Positions 48,397-59,859 of a stretch of DNA of 64,000 bases are shown in pieces. The position numbers and the translations under genes were made by a program. Source of the DNA: Whalleya microplaca (Eukaryota > Ascomycota > Sordariomycetes > Xylariales > Xylariaceae); assembly GCA_022497155.1 (NCBI GenBank), contig MU385723.1, positions 124,001-188,000 of the forward strand, read 5' to 3'. The stretch's first letter is position 1, and each line of letters starts with the position of its first letter. The notes below the pieces were generated by a model. That model was not told the DNA's origin. It ran no database searches and saw only the letters and a list, made by a program, of their open reading frames with translations.

Positions 48397-51033
48397 TAAA
48401 CGTGTTGGACGTCTTGCCGGTGGCCTATGCAATGACGTTGGTGCCGACGAAGTGCCCTCTACCGTTGGTGCTACAAGCACAGGTGCCGCTGACCCAGCCG
48501 GGTTGGTTGAGAAGAAGTGATCCTCAAAGTAAGGAGACGGTGTACAAAAAGGCGCCGTTCCTTTTGAGGCACCGTATAGTATGGTTGGGGTAGGTTCCGA
48601 TACAGGCTGCGACGGAGCGTATGTTGCAGGTTAACCTGGACTTTCTCGCCACACAGATAAAAACTCATCCACTCGCGAGCCTGAAGGGGAGGCAAAACTC
48701 TATGATGGAGGCGTTCTAATTTGCCTAGCGTCAGGTTGTCCTTATTTCAGAATATAGTTGCGCGAGATTTGGCATCAAAAGTTGAACGCCGCAGTGCAGT
48801 TTGTGGAAGTTTACGCTGCAGGAAAAGAGAGAGAAAAAAAGTGTTACTCAGAGGCAGAAACTTTTCAGAGGTACTGCACGTGCTTCAGGCGTACCAGTGC
48901 TAGAAGAGGATCGGAAGAAACCCATGACGTATCGAGGCCACCAAAATTACAAGAGCCTACCTACAACTCCATTGGATAATACAATATCAACGAGAGGGAC
49001 AAACTACCGGCTGAATTCTGGAGTTTGTATACTACGGTAAAACTTTACTCGGGTGGAATTCGCTGTGGATGGAAGAACCCGGGAAGAAATATATCAAGAT
49101 GGTGCAATGTCCCCAGTATCCAACAAACTCGGCCTTGGTATGTTGCTATTCATTCACCTGCCATCATGTGGGATCATCATCATCTATCCCTACGCATCAT
49201 CCGCTTCTACAGCGAATTCCTGGAGAAGCACATAGATAAGTAGAGCATCGTCTACTTCGTGAATACCAGGCGCATGTACTACCTTTCCCCCACTTCCCCT
49301 ATCTGCCTTAGCGTCTCAGATCTCGTGTCTACCGGTGGGAATCCTCGTTTCAGCTCTCTTGTTTAGACTCTCGTACTAACCAAGGTACAGCAAGGAACCA
49401 GGCAAGGTACCAGATAAACTAGTTGCCATTTTTTTTTTTTTTTGGTGATTATTACCGCCCTTGCTGAAGGATGGCGTAATACCAATAGTTTGGCTCCGCG
49501 GCACTATGCTGGACATACGGGTTCCGCGTACTTGAAAAAGCCTAGCGGAATAGTACTGGTTAATTAAAATAGCGGTATTGTGCAGTAGGAATTCTGTCCC
49601 TTTGAACTCTGAAACTATTTCTCTCGGCCATCAGAAAGTGTTCTCCCAACACTTATGTTTTATCACTGTCTTTTTCAAGCTGCAAACTAGTATAGTACAA
49701 CAGTATAACACACATCTTATGGCAAGACATGAGCTATAGGTGTGCTTATTATTAGTATTATTGTTGTAAATCTAGAGCCAAATCACCGAGTTCGTAGCCT
49801 ACGTAATAGATCTACCATATCTCGATTTGTTCCTAGCGGCAGAATAAATCGCAGCAGAATTAAATATGTCTGGAACACGTTGAAGACACAACGGAACTAA
49901 AAATATAAAACTTCAAGTTCTGTACGTTCTATACGTGACTGTCTAGAAGTAAAATTAGACTGGTATTATTATTGTCGAGAAAAAGGAAATAAAGACGTTG
50001 CTGTAGAGGGCAAATACAGTATGCGGCGCCCCCTGTAATGATGTTCAGTTTTGCGTTAGAGAGGTACACGCGGAAAACGCCCGCTATAAGGCAATGTTTC
50101 AGTAAACAGGCCGCTTTAAGTATCTTGAAGCCAGAATTATAAAGAAAGATATTTCTTTAAAATTGTATTTAATTATCTTAGGGATATTCGACAGACGCAT
50201 AAATTCACTACAACTACTGAAAAACATCGTCACAGGAGGCGAAATATATGTGGGAGACGTACGCAAACCTCGCACTTCATCTAGTTACTCGGCCGGGTTT
50301 TAAGTTCAACGAGAACCTGCTAATATGAGTTATACAAATAAAACCAGCTACCTAGTCTTAAATGTAAAAGAGAAAAAAACATTATTCACTCAGGTTTCTA
50401 TGAATGAGAAAGTGACGAGGTGGACGTTGTCGTGGCCATGACAAGTTAATCCCTGCTAGGCTGCCTACCTACTTACCCCTTTAGGATTTGAAAAATCGCC
50501 GATTGGCCTATATTTGCGACCTTAAATCGATATCCATGCAGTAGATCGCAGATCTCAGTTCCATATATTCGGGACAGACAGGCAGTGATGTAGACGATAA
50601 TAGCAAACAAATAAATCATCGCATGGAGGGAATCTTGAACATTGGGAGAAAGCGATATGAAAGAACTTTGTTACCTAATGCAAGACTAACTCATTGAGTG
50701 AAACGCAAACGCAAACGCAAACGCAAACATAATCGAGGCCGGCATGTATGTCCAGCTAACTCATGACAATGAAATGAAACCACAGTGCAGCAATCCGTGG
50801 AACGTCTTCGCCCATTGCAAATGTCGTGGCGGATACATGACCAGGACGCCAGAATAAGTATAGAAAACCCTCAGTTTTTTTCTTTCCTTGTCCGTGTTTT
50901 CCCTTTGTCGAATAACAAGTCGAATATAGAAAATGCTCATTGTACAACCCTTTCAATAAGTGCCGACGATCGTCTTTCATGAACCTATCAACCTTTCTCC
51001 GGGCATTCTCCCAGATAAGGTGCCGGAGGTACC
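48397..51033. other. Intergenic, no convincing gene
   Basis: About 2.6 kb. The frame of the previous gene stays open upstream to about 48633 (Pro/Thr/Ser-rich), so its 5' end may reach in here. Overlapping short ORFs at 48720-49240 have no family resemblance. A T-run of about 20 lies at 49424-49443 and a (GCAAAC)n tract at 50701-50728. The rest is A+T-biased. Confidence 0.45.
50701..50728. repeat. (GCAAAC)n hexanucleotide microsatellite
   Basis: AAACGCAAACGCAAAC-type run, four to five units, about 300 nt downstream of the stop of the next minus-strand gene. Confidence 0.8.
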
Positions 51034-53219
51034 TTACTGGTAGTAGAGGCGTGGACCCCTGTTGCAGCCGTAATAGTAAGCCTGAGGCTGGGGCTGGGGT
51101 TGGGCTACGATGACCTGAGGCTGGGTAGCATATTGGGCGACATAGGTAGTCTCAGCCACATACGCAGGCTCAGCAACGTAGACTTGGGGCTGCTGCACCG
51201 GCGGGTTCGTCAGAAGGTGAGAAGTGCCAGCCCAGAACGGCGACGGCGAGGGGTAACCTGTATCATCGAAGTTGTCAAGTTTGTTGTCTTTGGTGATTCG
51301 GGGAATATAAAAGGATACCTACAGTATGATGTGGTGCCAGGCTGCGGAGGCGGTGCCGAGGAAGCCACCATGGGCGGATTCACCAACAGGTACGGCTCGT
51401 TGCTGCCGTGCAGAATTGGCATGTTGTATTGGCTGTGATTTCATAATTGTTAGCAATTGTTTTTATGGTTGCCATAGTCATCGTGTACTTACCCGGCCAT
51501 GATCACGATCGGAGGAGCTGGACGGTGCGCAAATGGACCATTCGGGGGTGCGAAAGGAGGGTTTGCAGGAGGAGGACTGCGAGAACGAACTGCCGGAGGC
51601 TCAGCAGGGGGCTCAGCAGGAGGTCCAGCAGGGGGTCCAGCAGGAGGTCCAGCAGGAGGTCCAGCAGGAGGTGCTTCTGCGGGAGGTGCTGCGACAGGAG
51701 GCCGGGTAGGAGATACTGCACGGGGTGTTCCAGGAGGCGTTGTACCAGGAGTAACAGCTCTAGAACCCCGTCGATTAGGTTCACCAGGAGCAGGCGCGGC
51801 GGCAGTGGCGACAGGAGGATTGCGGGGAGGATTGACGGGAGGCCAGGTAGGTACAGGTTGGTCTTGCGCTTGTTGTTGAGGTTGCGGTTGCGGTTGCGGT
51901 TGAGGTTGCGGTTGCGCTTGTGGTTGAGGTTGCGGTTGAGGGTGTGGCTGAGGGTGTGGCTGCGGAGTGCTTGTATATGCAGGTGGTAGAGCAGGAGGGC
52001 TTGGCAATGTGATGGGTGCAGAGCCTTGCGTAGGTATTTGGGCAATGGTGCCGTCGGGCATCTGGACCGCGGTCATCTCTGCGAAGCTCATAGCTCTGCC
52101 TAAGTGTCCAGGAGCCGACGCTGTGTCGGGATTTGTATTAGGCCTATTGGCAGCATTATGTAGAGGGAAAGAAGCAGAAAAATTAAGAGTTGCAGATGAG
52201 CGAGCAGACATTGTGTGGGGTCCGCGTGATCCTCCCGAAGCCGGTGACGATGAAGACGGAGAAGACGGAGCCGACGTTGTTTGAGGAGCCGGGGCGATGT
52301 CAGCGGGGATTGGTTCGTTCGGCTCTTGGTTTGATTGATGTGGCTGGTGGGGCTGGTGGGAATTTCGGGACCCGTCGGAGTGCTGGGACCTATGGGAGTG
52401 CTGCGAGTGCTGTGAGTGCTGGGAGGGCTGAGACCCGTGGGAGTGCTGGGACCCTTGGGAGTGCTGGGATTCGTGGGGGGACGGGGACCTATGGGAGTGC
52501 TGGGAGTGCTGGGACCCATGGGGGGACTGGGACCTATGGGAGGGCTGTGAGTGCTGGGAGGGCTGAGACCCTTGGGACCCGTGGGACCCGTGGGACCCGT
52601 GGGAGTGCTGAGAGTGCTGGGAGTGCTGGGACCCGTGGGGGGATTGAGACCTATGGGACCCGTGGGAGTGCTGGGAATGCTGAGACCCTTCGGAGTGCTG
52701 GGACCCTTGGGAGTGCTGGGATCCGTGGGGGGGTTGGGACCTATGGGACCCGTGGGACCTATGGGAGTCCTGGGAGTGCTGGGATCCGCGGGGTGACTGG
52801 GACCTATGGGAGTGCTGGGAGTGCTGGGACCCGTGGGAATGCTGGGAATGCTGGGAGTGCTGGGACCCGTGGGACCCGTGGGAGTCCTGGGACCCATGGG
52901 GAGACTGGGACCTATGGGAGTGCCGGGAGGGCTGGGACCTGTGAGAGTGCCGGGACCCATGGGAGTCCTGGGACCCGTGAGAGCGCCGACAGTGCTGGGA
53001 GGATCGGGACCCGTGGGAGGACCGGGATACGTGGGAGTGCTGGGATCCGTGAGAGCGCCGAAAGTGCTGGGAGGATCGGGACCCGTGGGAGGACCGGGAT
53101 ACGTGGGAGTGCTGGGATCCGCTGCCGTCGCCGCCATCGTCCTCGCGGCCACCACCACTGAGGGCAGGACTTGGGGGGCGGGGGCTGCCCTCGTTTGCCT
53201 TAGGAGCAGCTGCCGCCAT
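51034..53219 (-). CDS. Low-complexity His/Ser/Gln-, Pro/Gln-rich protein
   Basis: Three exons, 51493-53219, 51323-51432 and 51034-51257 (introns 60 and 65 nt), 686 aa. The first ATG is at 53219 (MAAAAPKANEG). Residues about 33-295 are almost only S, H, Q and G in SQHSH/SHGSQ/SHRSQ repeats with a few Arg and Pro; about 410-445 are QPHPQPQ repeats; about 530-550 are AGPPAGPP repeats. The last two exons differ: QYNMPILHGSNEPYLLVNPP, then YPSPSPFWAGTSHLLTNPP (a repeated 'LL(V/T)NPP'), Tyr/Gln/Val repeats (VYVAEPAYVAETTYVAQYAT) and the end YYYGCNRGPRLYYQ. No globular domain, signal peptide or membrane segment. It may be an intrinsically disordered, phase-separating or metal-binding (His-rich) protein. 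The clean splice frames and distinct C-terminus argue that it is a real gene. Confidence 0.75.
52360..53120. repeat. Coding minisatellite, SH/SQ units
   Basis: Degenerate 9- to 18-bp units of GTGCTGGGA / CCGTGGGAC / CCTATGGGA type, all in multiples of three, so that several frames on both strands stay open over 0.8 kb. It encodes the His/Ser/Gln-rich block of the 51034-53219 gene. Confidence 0.85.
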
Positions 53220-54481
53220 GTCTGCTGATACGAGGTGTTTTGCAGGTAACGATGGCGCACCCAAGGTCAGAACAAATAATGGTGTCGCCTTGCTTGGCCC
53301 CCGGTCCCAAATGATGATTTGGTATTATCGTTCTTGAAGGTGGAGTATTCGGGACAGTCGCCTAGATCAAACATTTATAATTTAGAAAGCAAGCACTAGT
53401 AGGCAACTGGTCATTTTGCCTTGTTATGTCTAGCAAAAGGACTACCCGTTGTTGGGAAAAGAGCAGTGATTCAATGTATGGCGTAATACCAATGCTTCCT
53501 AAAATAGAAGATTGGACGAAATCGTGCTAGGGAGATACGTTGTGTACTGTCTGAATAATCCCAAAACCCTGTAGATAGTAATGTAAATATATATCATAGT
53601 GCAGCAATCTCTACAGAATAAACTTATAGAGATAGCGTGCTATCCGGCGTAGCTAGACATCGATAAAGGGATGGCAAGGATTGTCATCGTCTAAGCTGTT
53701 GGTGAAACAGCAGGCCATGTCTATTCACAATTTTGCGAGTTATCTAGCTGAATTCACACAGATCCCAAGAAAGAAATATGTCATCGATTTCTACTCTCTC
53801 ATGGAGTACCTACAGGTGCCAAAGTAGTTGCAGAAGCCTTGGGCTTTGATCAGGGCAATGCATTAGGTACATGTAAGTATGTCGTCCAATCCCCGGTAAT
53901 CAAACTGAAAATGATTGCTAGTAAGCCTACTCGTCGTTTGGCAAATGCAGTTTTGCTCTTGACCAATGTCTGCCTGTCCTACGAATAATTTCTGTCCCAA
54001 GGAGTTTTATCTCCCTGTCACAATACATCGCAATTTTAAGGGGCGGTACATGTAGATTGAGTGGAGTGCAAATGTTGGGGAGTCAAAGATAGCTCCTATA
54101 TTATTGGACTGAAACTAGGTGGGAAATCCTGAGAGATATGTAATGCACAGAGTACCTAGGTAGTAGGCTCATTTCAGATAGAATATCAATTTGATCAGCA
54201 AATTAATCTAACATAAGAATTCACACCTTGATATGCCTTTCTCGGACAAGCTCCCTGCTTTTCTTCAGTACCTTCTCTTTGTTAAGAGAACGTACCCATG
54301 CCCATATAGACACTATGCTCAATAGACTCATAGTAGAATTCATTCATTCATGTAGGCGTTGTATAAGTTTTCTTCTCCTCCAATACATACCTCCAATCGC
54401 AAACAAAGCGGCGGCGAGTATCAGCCCGATAATCAGTCCTGCTATTATCTGGCTTTCCCAATAGCTGGTTTAAACATCAGA
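53220..54481. other. Intergenic, no gene seen
   Basis: About 1.26 kb. It should contain the promoter of the low-complexity-protein gene. A 16-nt word, ATGGCGTAATACCAAT, at 53478-53493 also occurs at 49471-49486. A CTAGGTA motif lies at about 54154-54162. Confidence 0.5.
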
Positions 54482-55219
54482 CTATGTAGCGGATGCATAT
54501 ATTGGTATTGTGGTGTTTGGGGACAGTCCTGCTGCCGAAGAGTTAACCGTCATGACTGCCGCCGCCGTGACTGTCGTTGTCGAGTCAGGCAGAGGTGACA
54601 CGAATATTGTGGAGAATGTCGATGGGGTGAGAAGTAACGTTGTCACGTCGTTGATTGTGTCGGCATTGATAGTGTTGTCGCGAGTAGACTGAACACCAGG
54701 GTTCTGGGATGTCTCGATGGCCAACTCCCCCCCGTTCGGGAGCTGCAGGTTGACTTCTTGAGGACCAGCGAGATCGCCACTGAGGAAAACAACGAGGACT
54801 GCCGAATACCTAGAATCCGTATCAGCAACCATCGTTACGCCTTAAAGGGGGGCCCTGGAAGATTTCCCGTACGCTACAGAGGCAACGAATATGTCGAAAG
54901 GTCGTGTTCTAAGTGCAAGTAACAACATTACTAGCAATGAAATGAAGACAACAACTAGGCCGAGACGCTTCGGCCTGTGAGGCTCGAAATAAAGCGCAAT
55001 CATACCGCCTATGATGAAAATAATCGTGAAGATGCAGTAGAGTATGCGTCGTTTCCATGATGGGTATTTTTCGTCGTCTTGGTCGAGATATTCATCAAGA
55101 CTACAATTGCCTCTTGCAGCTCTCCATGGCTCAGCCATAGGATCAATCGACAATCGATCATCTGGGTCAGGATCGCTCCGGTTTCCACTATATCTTCGCT
55201 GGTCAGTCATTTCATACAT
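54482..55219 (-). CDS. DUF6594-like small membrane protein
   Basis: Two exons, 54873-55219 and 54482-54809 (63-nt intron), 224 aa. Splicing restores SVAYSAVLVVFLSGDLAGP, the last transmembrane motif typical of the fungal DUF6594 family (family consensus near AAYAAVQVVFVSG). Three transmembrane segments are visible: ILYCIFTIIFIIGGMIALYF, LGLVVVFISLLVMLLLALRT and the one above. Full-length relatives usually have a longer N-terminal helical part; here it is short, polar and acidic (DPDPDDRLSIDP), so an upstream exon may be missing or the protein is divergent. After the last TM the tail is Thr/Ser-rich. The function of the family is not known to me. The start could be 55219 or the in-frame ATG at 55210. 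Confidence 0.7.
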
Positions 55220-57903
55220 GATGGAAATCCGAGCGACCACAATTCGATACACTAAGGAGAGTTATCATCATCAGATAAATTATATGCAAGCATTAGGAAG
55301 CAGTATCCCTCATTATATACTGATGAAAAACCTTAGCGACACAGGTAGACTTCGCTGCCGCCGAGTTATGAAAATGAATTTCCTTACGTCCTTTGGACGC
55401 AAGATGTCTATCTCCCTGTCTACCTATCAATTGTACAAAGGAGGAACGGTCTCTTACAATCCGGTACTTTGCTAAGGTACATAGCTTGACTGGAGGACCG
55501 AAAGTAGAGTCGGTGTTCAGCGTGGCATAAGAAAAAACCTTGCTGCCGTCGAATCATTTGATTTTACATTGCTAAAAGCCTTCCGTGTGCCCATGTGGCT
55601 GCGTGCAGGTCGACGCGGTTCACGTCCCAGAAGGACCCGCCGTAGAGGCGCGCCATACTATGCTTCCGCGCTCATCGCGCGACGGCACGTGGCTACTGTC
55701 GATGCGGTGAGGCCCGCGTTGAGAGTTGCGACTCGCGGACCCCAGTACCCATATGTCCTTTATGTGAAGGAGGAACACAGCCTACTCAGTCTCCCCTGCT
55801 CGACGACCAATAGCTTGACGCCGACTTACTTAAATCGTGACTGAGATATAGCGAGGTAGGTTCGACTTAGCTATCGGTAACTAGATGTTCGCTCAGCTGG
55901 CTCATCTGCATTAAAGGTTACATTGCTGCGACAGCTGTACGAATCAGATCGACTGCGCTGGAACACTTCCCCTTTCAGGTACATCTAGTGACGGGTCTAA
56001 TGCAATCAAGGTGACATATGCGAAGACAAAATTCACCGAAGGACCAATTACCGCTGTGCCTTAGGCATGCCCCTTCTTACCCATCACGCAGGTTCTGCAG
56101 CCCCTATTTAGGTTCTCAAACCTTACAAACCATGGGATTGGGCAGCATCTCCGTAAATGGCCGTGAAAATCGCTGCGACATATATCCAATTAGCAAATGC
56201 ATGGGGTGGGGTGGTGCTTCTGCCACAATATGCTACCTAAGCCTACATCACTCACCACCTGTCTTTCACTACATGTACTCAATTTGGGTTCCATGGTTGG
56301 CGACGTAGCGCTATCCATTAACCTATCGCTCATGAAGCCTGATTTACTTAAGGTTACAGGAGATGCTCCCACGTATTAGCAATACCCTCTAGAAAATTCC
56401 CTAACAGAACAAGGGTTCTCAAAACGGATCATGGTTCTTTGTCTTTTCTTCATATAGTACAACCATTATAAAGTTACCTATTCTATCCTACTCAGGTCCC
56501 GGAACCTGAGTGCTTTCTCATATAACGCCCTTGAACTTTAGGTATCCTTCCATCATTTTTACGTAAAACGAATATGTTCTTTCAGAGAAACATATGTTAT
56601 TGGTTTTATTTGTGACCTGCAGTTTAATGCATAAAGTGTTTAGTGGCTCCTATTGTAAGGGCCGCCACGATGGGATAACATGGGCTAGCAAGGAATATAC
56701 TAAAGGTAAACTCCCTACCATGCGAGCTTATACAGCAGATAGATAGCTGTACATATATCTACTTGGAATAATGGTGCCATTTATGTTGGTTTTAAAGTCT
56801 GCCATTATCACTGCTTCATACAATAGTTGGGTTTGTTCATGATGCCTGGAGGCTGTCTATGTTAGCAGCACGCACGCATGGCCACGACGCGAGCACTTTC
56901 AGGTACGTAGATGGTAATTTTTATACCCGGAACATGTGAGTGGAACGGAATTTCAGCGTTCGAATCGCTAGTGAGAATAGGGGCTTAGAGTTGGGTGAGC
57001 ATAAAATGGATAGCATATCGAGAAGGTATTTCCTCAGGTATTGGAGAAGCAAAGAACGCAGGGTGAACTGGAGCGTAGATAGGATATAGCCGGAGCTTAC
57101 ATTGCAAAATTTAGATGAAAGAGGTCCATTCATGGGGCTACACGCGTTGAAGAGTCTTGAGCTTCCAAAATGTATTAGATATTGGTAATTATTTCATTTC
57201 TATCTAAGAAGCATCCTATCTAAATAGCTCTAGCGTTCAAGCAATGGCATCTTATTGCCAATAGAACAATGCCAGCATAAAACTCTTACAGCAGGTTGAT
57301 TTTATTACCGTGATCCCAACTTATGCCATGTACGCAAGAAAGGTAGAAGGCATCTCTTAAAGTGGACTGTTGTATCATTATTGAAGGTATCGACTCGTTC
57401 GAACTTATCACAGAGGAAGCTTACAGGGCTAGACATAGCATGTACAAATGTTAGACCATTATATGACATCTACAAGATAGCTAGCTATAGATATTGAACC
57501 AAAACATAACATGGGTATAATGAAGAATAGCTGCGCGCCATTGGGACGAAAACCTGTACTGCATGCTGATGTGTATTCAAGCAGCTCGCCTGTCAAGACA
57601 GGGATGCCAAACCCTGAGTACTTCGATGCTTACTCTAGAAATTGACATTGAAGATAGTGATGTGCTTGATGCGTGTTTTTAGCCTGCTCAGAAGGCAGAG
57701 AAGAGCCCTAATATTTCTAAGGATTCCCGCGCAGAACGATACACCATTTCCACCAGCGTGCCATCCCATTCAAGACACTTCATCATACCCTCTTGAACCG
57801 CGACCGATTTCAAGACAATATATATAACAGGCACCACTTGCCCTGCCCATACGTCTCACGATCTTACAAGATACACAACGGCAGCCCCGAGAGGTCGAAC
57901 GGT
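55220..57903. other. Gene-poor interval
   Basis: About 2.7 kb. A local G+C-rich patch at about 55590-55750 carries a 91-aa Arg/Ala-rich ORF (plus strand) that I do not accept as a gene. The rest is A+T-biased with short ORFs only. Confidence 0.5.
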
Positions 57904-58224
57904 TCACAAATATAACGTATTCCTGGGAACCGCTCTCGGCGCTTGAGCAACTGTGGGATCAGGGGCATAATAGCCTCTCAGTTCTTGAGTCGGGTTTGGA
58001 CGCGGCTGTGCTCTAGGAGCCGGGGGTGAATAATACCCAGCTAGCTCCAGACTCTGCAGGTTTGCGGTAGGTTCTGACGCTGGTGCCTGTACGGGTGTCG
58101 GTCCCCTTGAACTTGCGAATGATGATCTCGGAGAGAATTCAACCCCTCGCAATCCATTCGTGGTCGGCTGAGGCGTCTGTCTCTTTGAGAAGAGCCCACA
58201 GAAGAAGTCCGTGCTATTCACCAT
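57904..58224 (-). CDS. Small unknown protein with repeated L-x-G-Y-Y-x-P motif
   Basis: A 106-aa ORF with a good ATG at 58224. I do not recognise it. A short motif occurs three times: LRGVEFSP, LAGYYSPP and LRGYYAPD, separated by Pro/Ala/Gln-rich spacers. The N-terminus (NSTDFFCGLFSKR) is not a convincing signal peptide. The internal repeats argue for coding use, but the size and low complexity leave doubt. No intron is needed. Upstream, to 59037, lies non-coding DNA shared with the divergent ureidoglycolate lyase gene. Confidence 0.5.
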   Translation of the reverse strand: MVNSTDFFCGLFSKRQTPQPTTNGLRGVEFSPRSSFASSRGPTPVQAPASEPTANLQSLELAGYYSPPAPRAQPRPNPTQELRGYYAPDPTVAQAPRAVPRNTLYL

Positions 58225-59037
58225 TGTGTACTATCTGAGGCGGAGCTGTTCGTCTGTCCCAACACAAAAACCGCTGTATATAACTGTGAATACCTAACAA
58301 TCCTATTAGAATTGGATGAATTGCAACGTGGGTCTGAGCCAGAAACTTACAGATCGAAGATCGAAGTCACAGGTAGACCCAGGTACCTAATTCAATCATA
58401 TGGACAACATCGAATTGTGTAATGTTTGTTCAACAGTCAAGCAATGAGCGAATGATGAACAGCAGCAACAGCGAACGACGTTATCGCAAAGATAGAAGCG
58501 CCACTAAGTAAGATAATTGCGGAATCATTTTGAAGAGAAAAATCGACGTAGGAACGCGAAATCGCATGCAAACTTGAATTAGCTCGCGTCTACCTAATTA
58601 AACGAACATTGAGGCACTGAGGCACAGCAAACTCTGCACTAGCGACAGGGGATAAGGTGACAGGCGACAGGCGACAGGCGACAGGGAGCGGATGAGGCCG
58701 ATAGAGGCAATTCGATAAGCGGATCCACTGCAGTAATTTCATACCTACGGAGTATTCCGTACCTACACACATGCTAACTGACAGACAAAATTGTTAGTGA
58801 TTGATATCGCGAGCGCTGCCCATCAAGTATTGCCCCTAACAAGGTCCATCCCGTCCCGAAACTTTACCAACATCATAATACCGACCTCAACACTAGGTAC
58901 CACCAACCCGTCTCCCTCATAACTTTATACTAACAACACGCGCAGGCGAATCCCACCCCACCCCAGTGCATTGGACCCCCGAAAGTTGCAGAAGAGCCTC
59001 CATTCCGGAAAGATATTTTAGGCAACATTGGCCTGCC
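58225..59037. other. Divergent promoter region
   Basis: About 810 nt between a minus- and a plus-strand gene. Contains the GACAGGC microsatellite at 58659-58686 and otherwise nothing identifiable. The last 70 nt stay in frame with the lyase but hold no earlier ATG. Confidence 0.5.
58659..58686. repeat. (GACAGGC)n microsatellite
   Basis: Four consecutive GACAGGC-type units in the divergent promoter region. Confidence 0.85.
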
Positions 59038-59859
59038 ATGCTCGTGCACACCATCCCCCTCACACAACCCCACACCCTAACCGCCGAGCCCCTAACGCGG
59101 GAAGCCTTCGCTCCCTTCGGGGATGTCCTCGCGAACCCGCGCCCGGCATTCCGGCCCTCCAACACCCCGCCCTCCACCATCGCCGCGGGCGTGCTACCCC
59201 TCGGCGCCGTGTCCGCGAACCAGGGCACCGCGATCCAGTACCGCGGGCTCGGCTCCATCCACAACCTGTACGCGCAGGCGCCCGGCGGCGGCCAGGCCGC
59301 CTCGCCGCGCGTGACTATGTTCGTGTGCGAGGCGCGGCAGCTGACTCCAGTCCGCGGAGACGGAGACGGAGACGAGGGTTTCGCAGTCCGCGTCCTCGAG
59401 CGCCATCCCTTCACCACGCAGACTTTCGTCCCGCTAACCGCGGACCAAGGCAAGCGGTACCTGGTGATCGTGGCGCCGAGCCTGGCTCCATCTGCGGCAG
59501 ACGCGGATCTCCCCGTGCCATCGTCATCCGCCTCATCATCATCATCATCCCCAGCACCGGTACCAGGAGGCAGTAGCAGTAGCGTGCCACCGCGGCTGCC
59601 AGGGCGAGGCCTGCCCGACGTGAGCGGTCTTCGCGCGTTCATCGCGACGGGCGAGCAGGCGGTGACGTACGGGGCGGGAACGTGGCACGCGCCGATGGTG
59701 GCGCTGGGGCCTGCGGACTCGACGATCGACTTCATCGTGTTCCAGTTCGCTGACGACGTGCCAGTCGAGGACTGCCAGGAGGTGGCGTTTGCGGAGGAGA
59801 ACGCTTCGGCGAGGATAATGGCACGGGTGCCTCGCAGTCTTCGGCGTTCGAAACTGTAG
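59038..59859 (+). CDS. Ureidoglycolate lyase (allantoin catabolism)
   Basis: Intronless, 273 aa from the first ATG at 59038. It matches the ureidoglycolate hydrolase/lyase (AllA/DAL3) cupin family: LTREAFAPFGDVL near the N-terminus, IHNLYAQAP, VTMFVCEARQL, VRVLERHPFTTQTFVPLT, YLVIVAPS, LRAFIATGEQAVTYGAGTWH, APMVALG and DFIVFQFADDVPVEDCQEV. The enzyme splits ureidoglycolate to glyoxylate and urea, the last step in using purine-derived allantoin as nitrogen source. Two low-complexity insertions lie on loops: GDGDGDE (residues about 106-112) and a Ser/Pro/Gly run (about 160-185), making the protein longer than a minimal homologue. G+C-rich throughout. Regulation by GATA nitrogen factors would be expected but I did not pick out a convincing site. 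Confidence 0.92.
   Translation: MLVHTIPLTQPHTLTAEPLTREAFAPFGDVLANPRPAFRPSNTPPSTIAAGVLPLGAVSANQGTAIQYRGLGSIHNLYAQAPGGGQAASPRVTMFVCEARQLTPVRGDGDGDEGFAVRVLERHPFTTQTFVPLTADQGKRYLVIVAPSLAPSAADADLPVPSSSASSSSSSPAPVPGGSSSSVPPRLPGRGLPDVSGLRAFIATGEQAVTYGAGTWHAPMVALGPADSTIDFIVFQFADDVPVEDCQEVAFAEENASARIMARVPRSLRRSKL

Noticed and set aside
52360..53120. Regular short repeats that could look like a CRISPR array
   Set aside because: Units are contiguous, degenerate and in multiples of three without spacers; they encode SH/SQ repeats in a eukaryotic gene.
51489..53264. Apparent 591-aa ORF starting at 53264, and long ORFs in the other frames of the same stretch
   Set aside because: The frame opens with TTG; the first ATG is at 53219, and the ORF end at 51489 is an intron donor. 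The other frames are by-products of the 9/18-bp repeat.
55569..55844. 91-aa Arg/Ala-rich plus-strand ORF
   Set aside because: Composition follows a local G+C-rich patch; no motif or splice support.
56950..56975. GTTCGAATC-like word resembling a tRNA T-loop
   Set aside because: No acceptor stem or anticodon arm could be folded around it.
58917..59735. 272-aa antisense ORF over the ureidoglycolate lyase gene
   Set aside because: Shadow frame; the sense strand carries the recognised family motifs.
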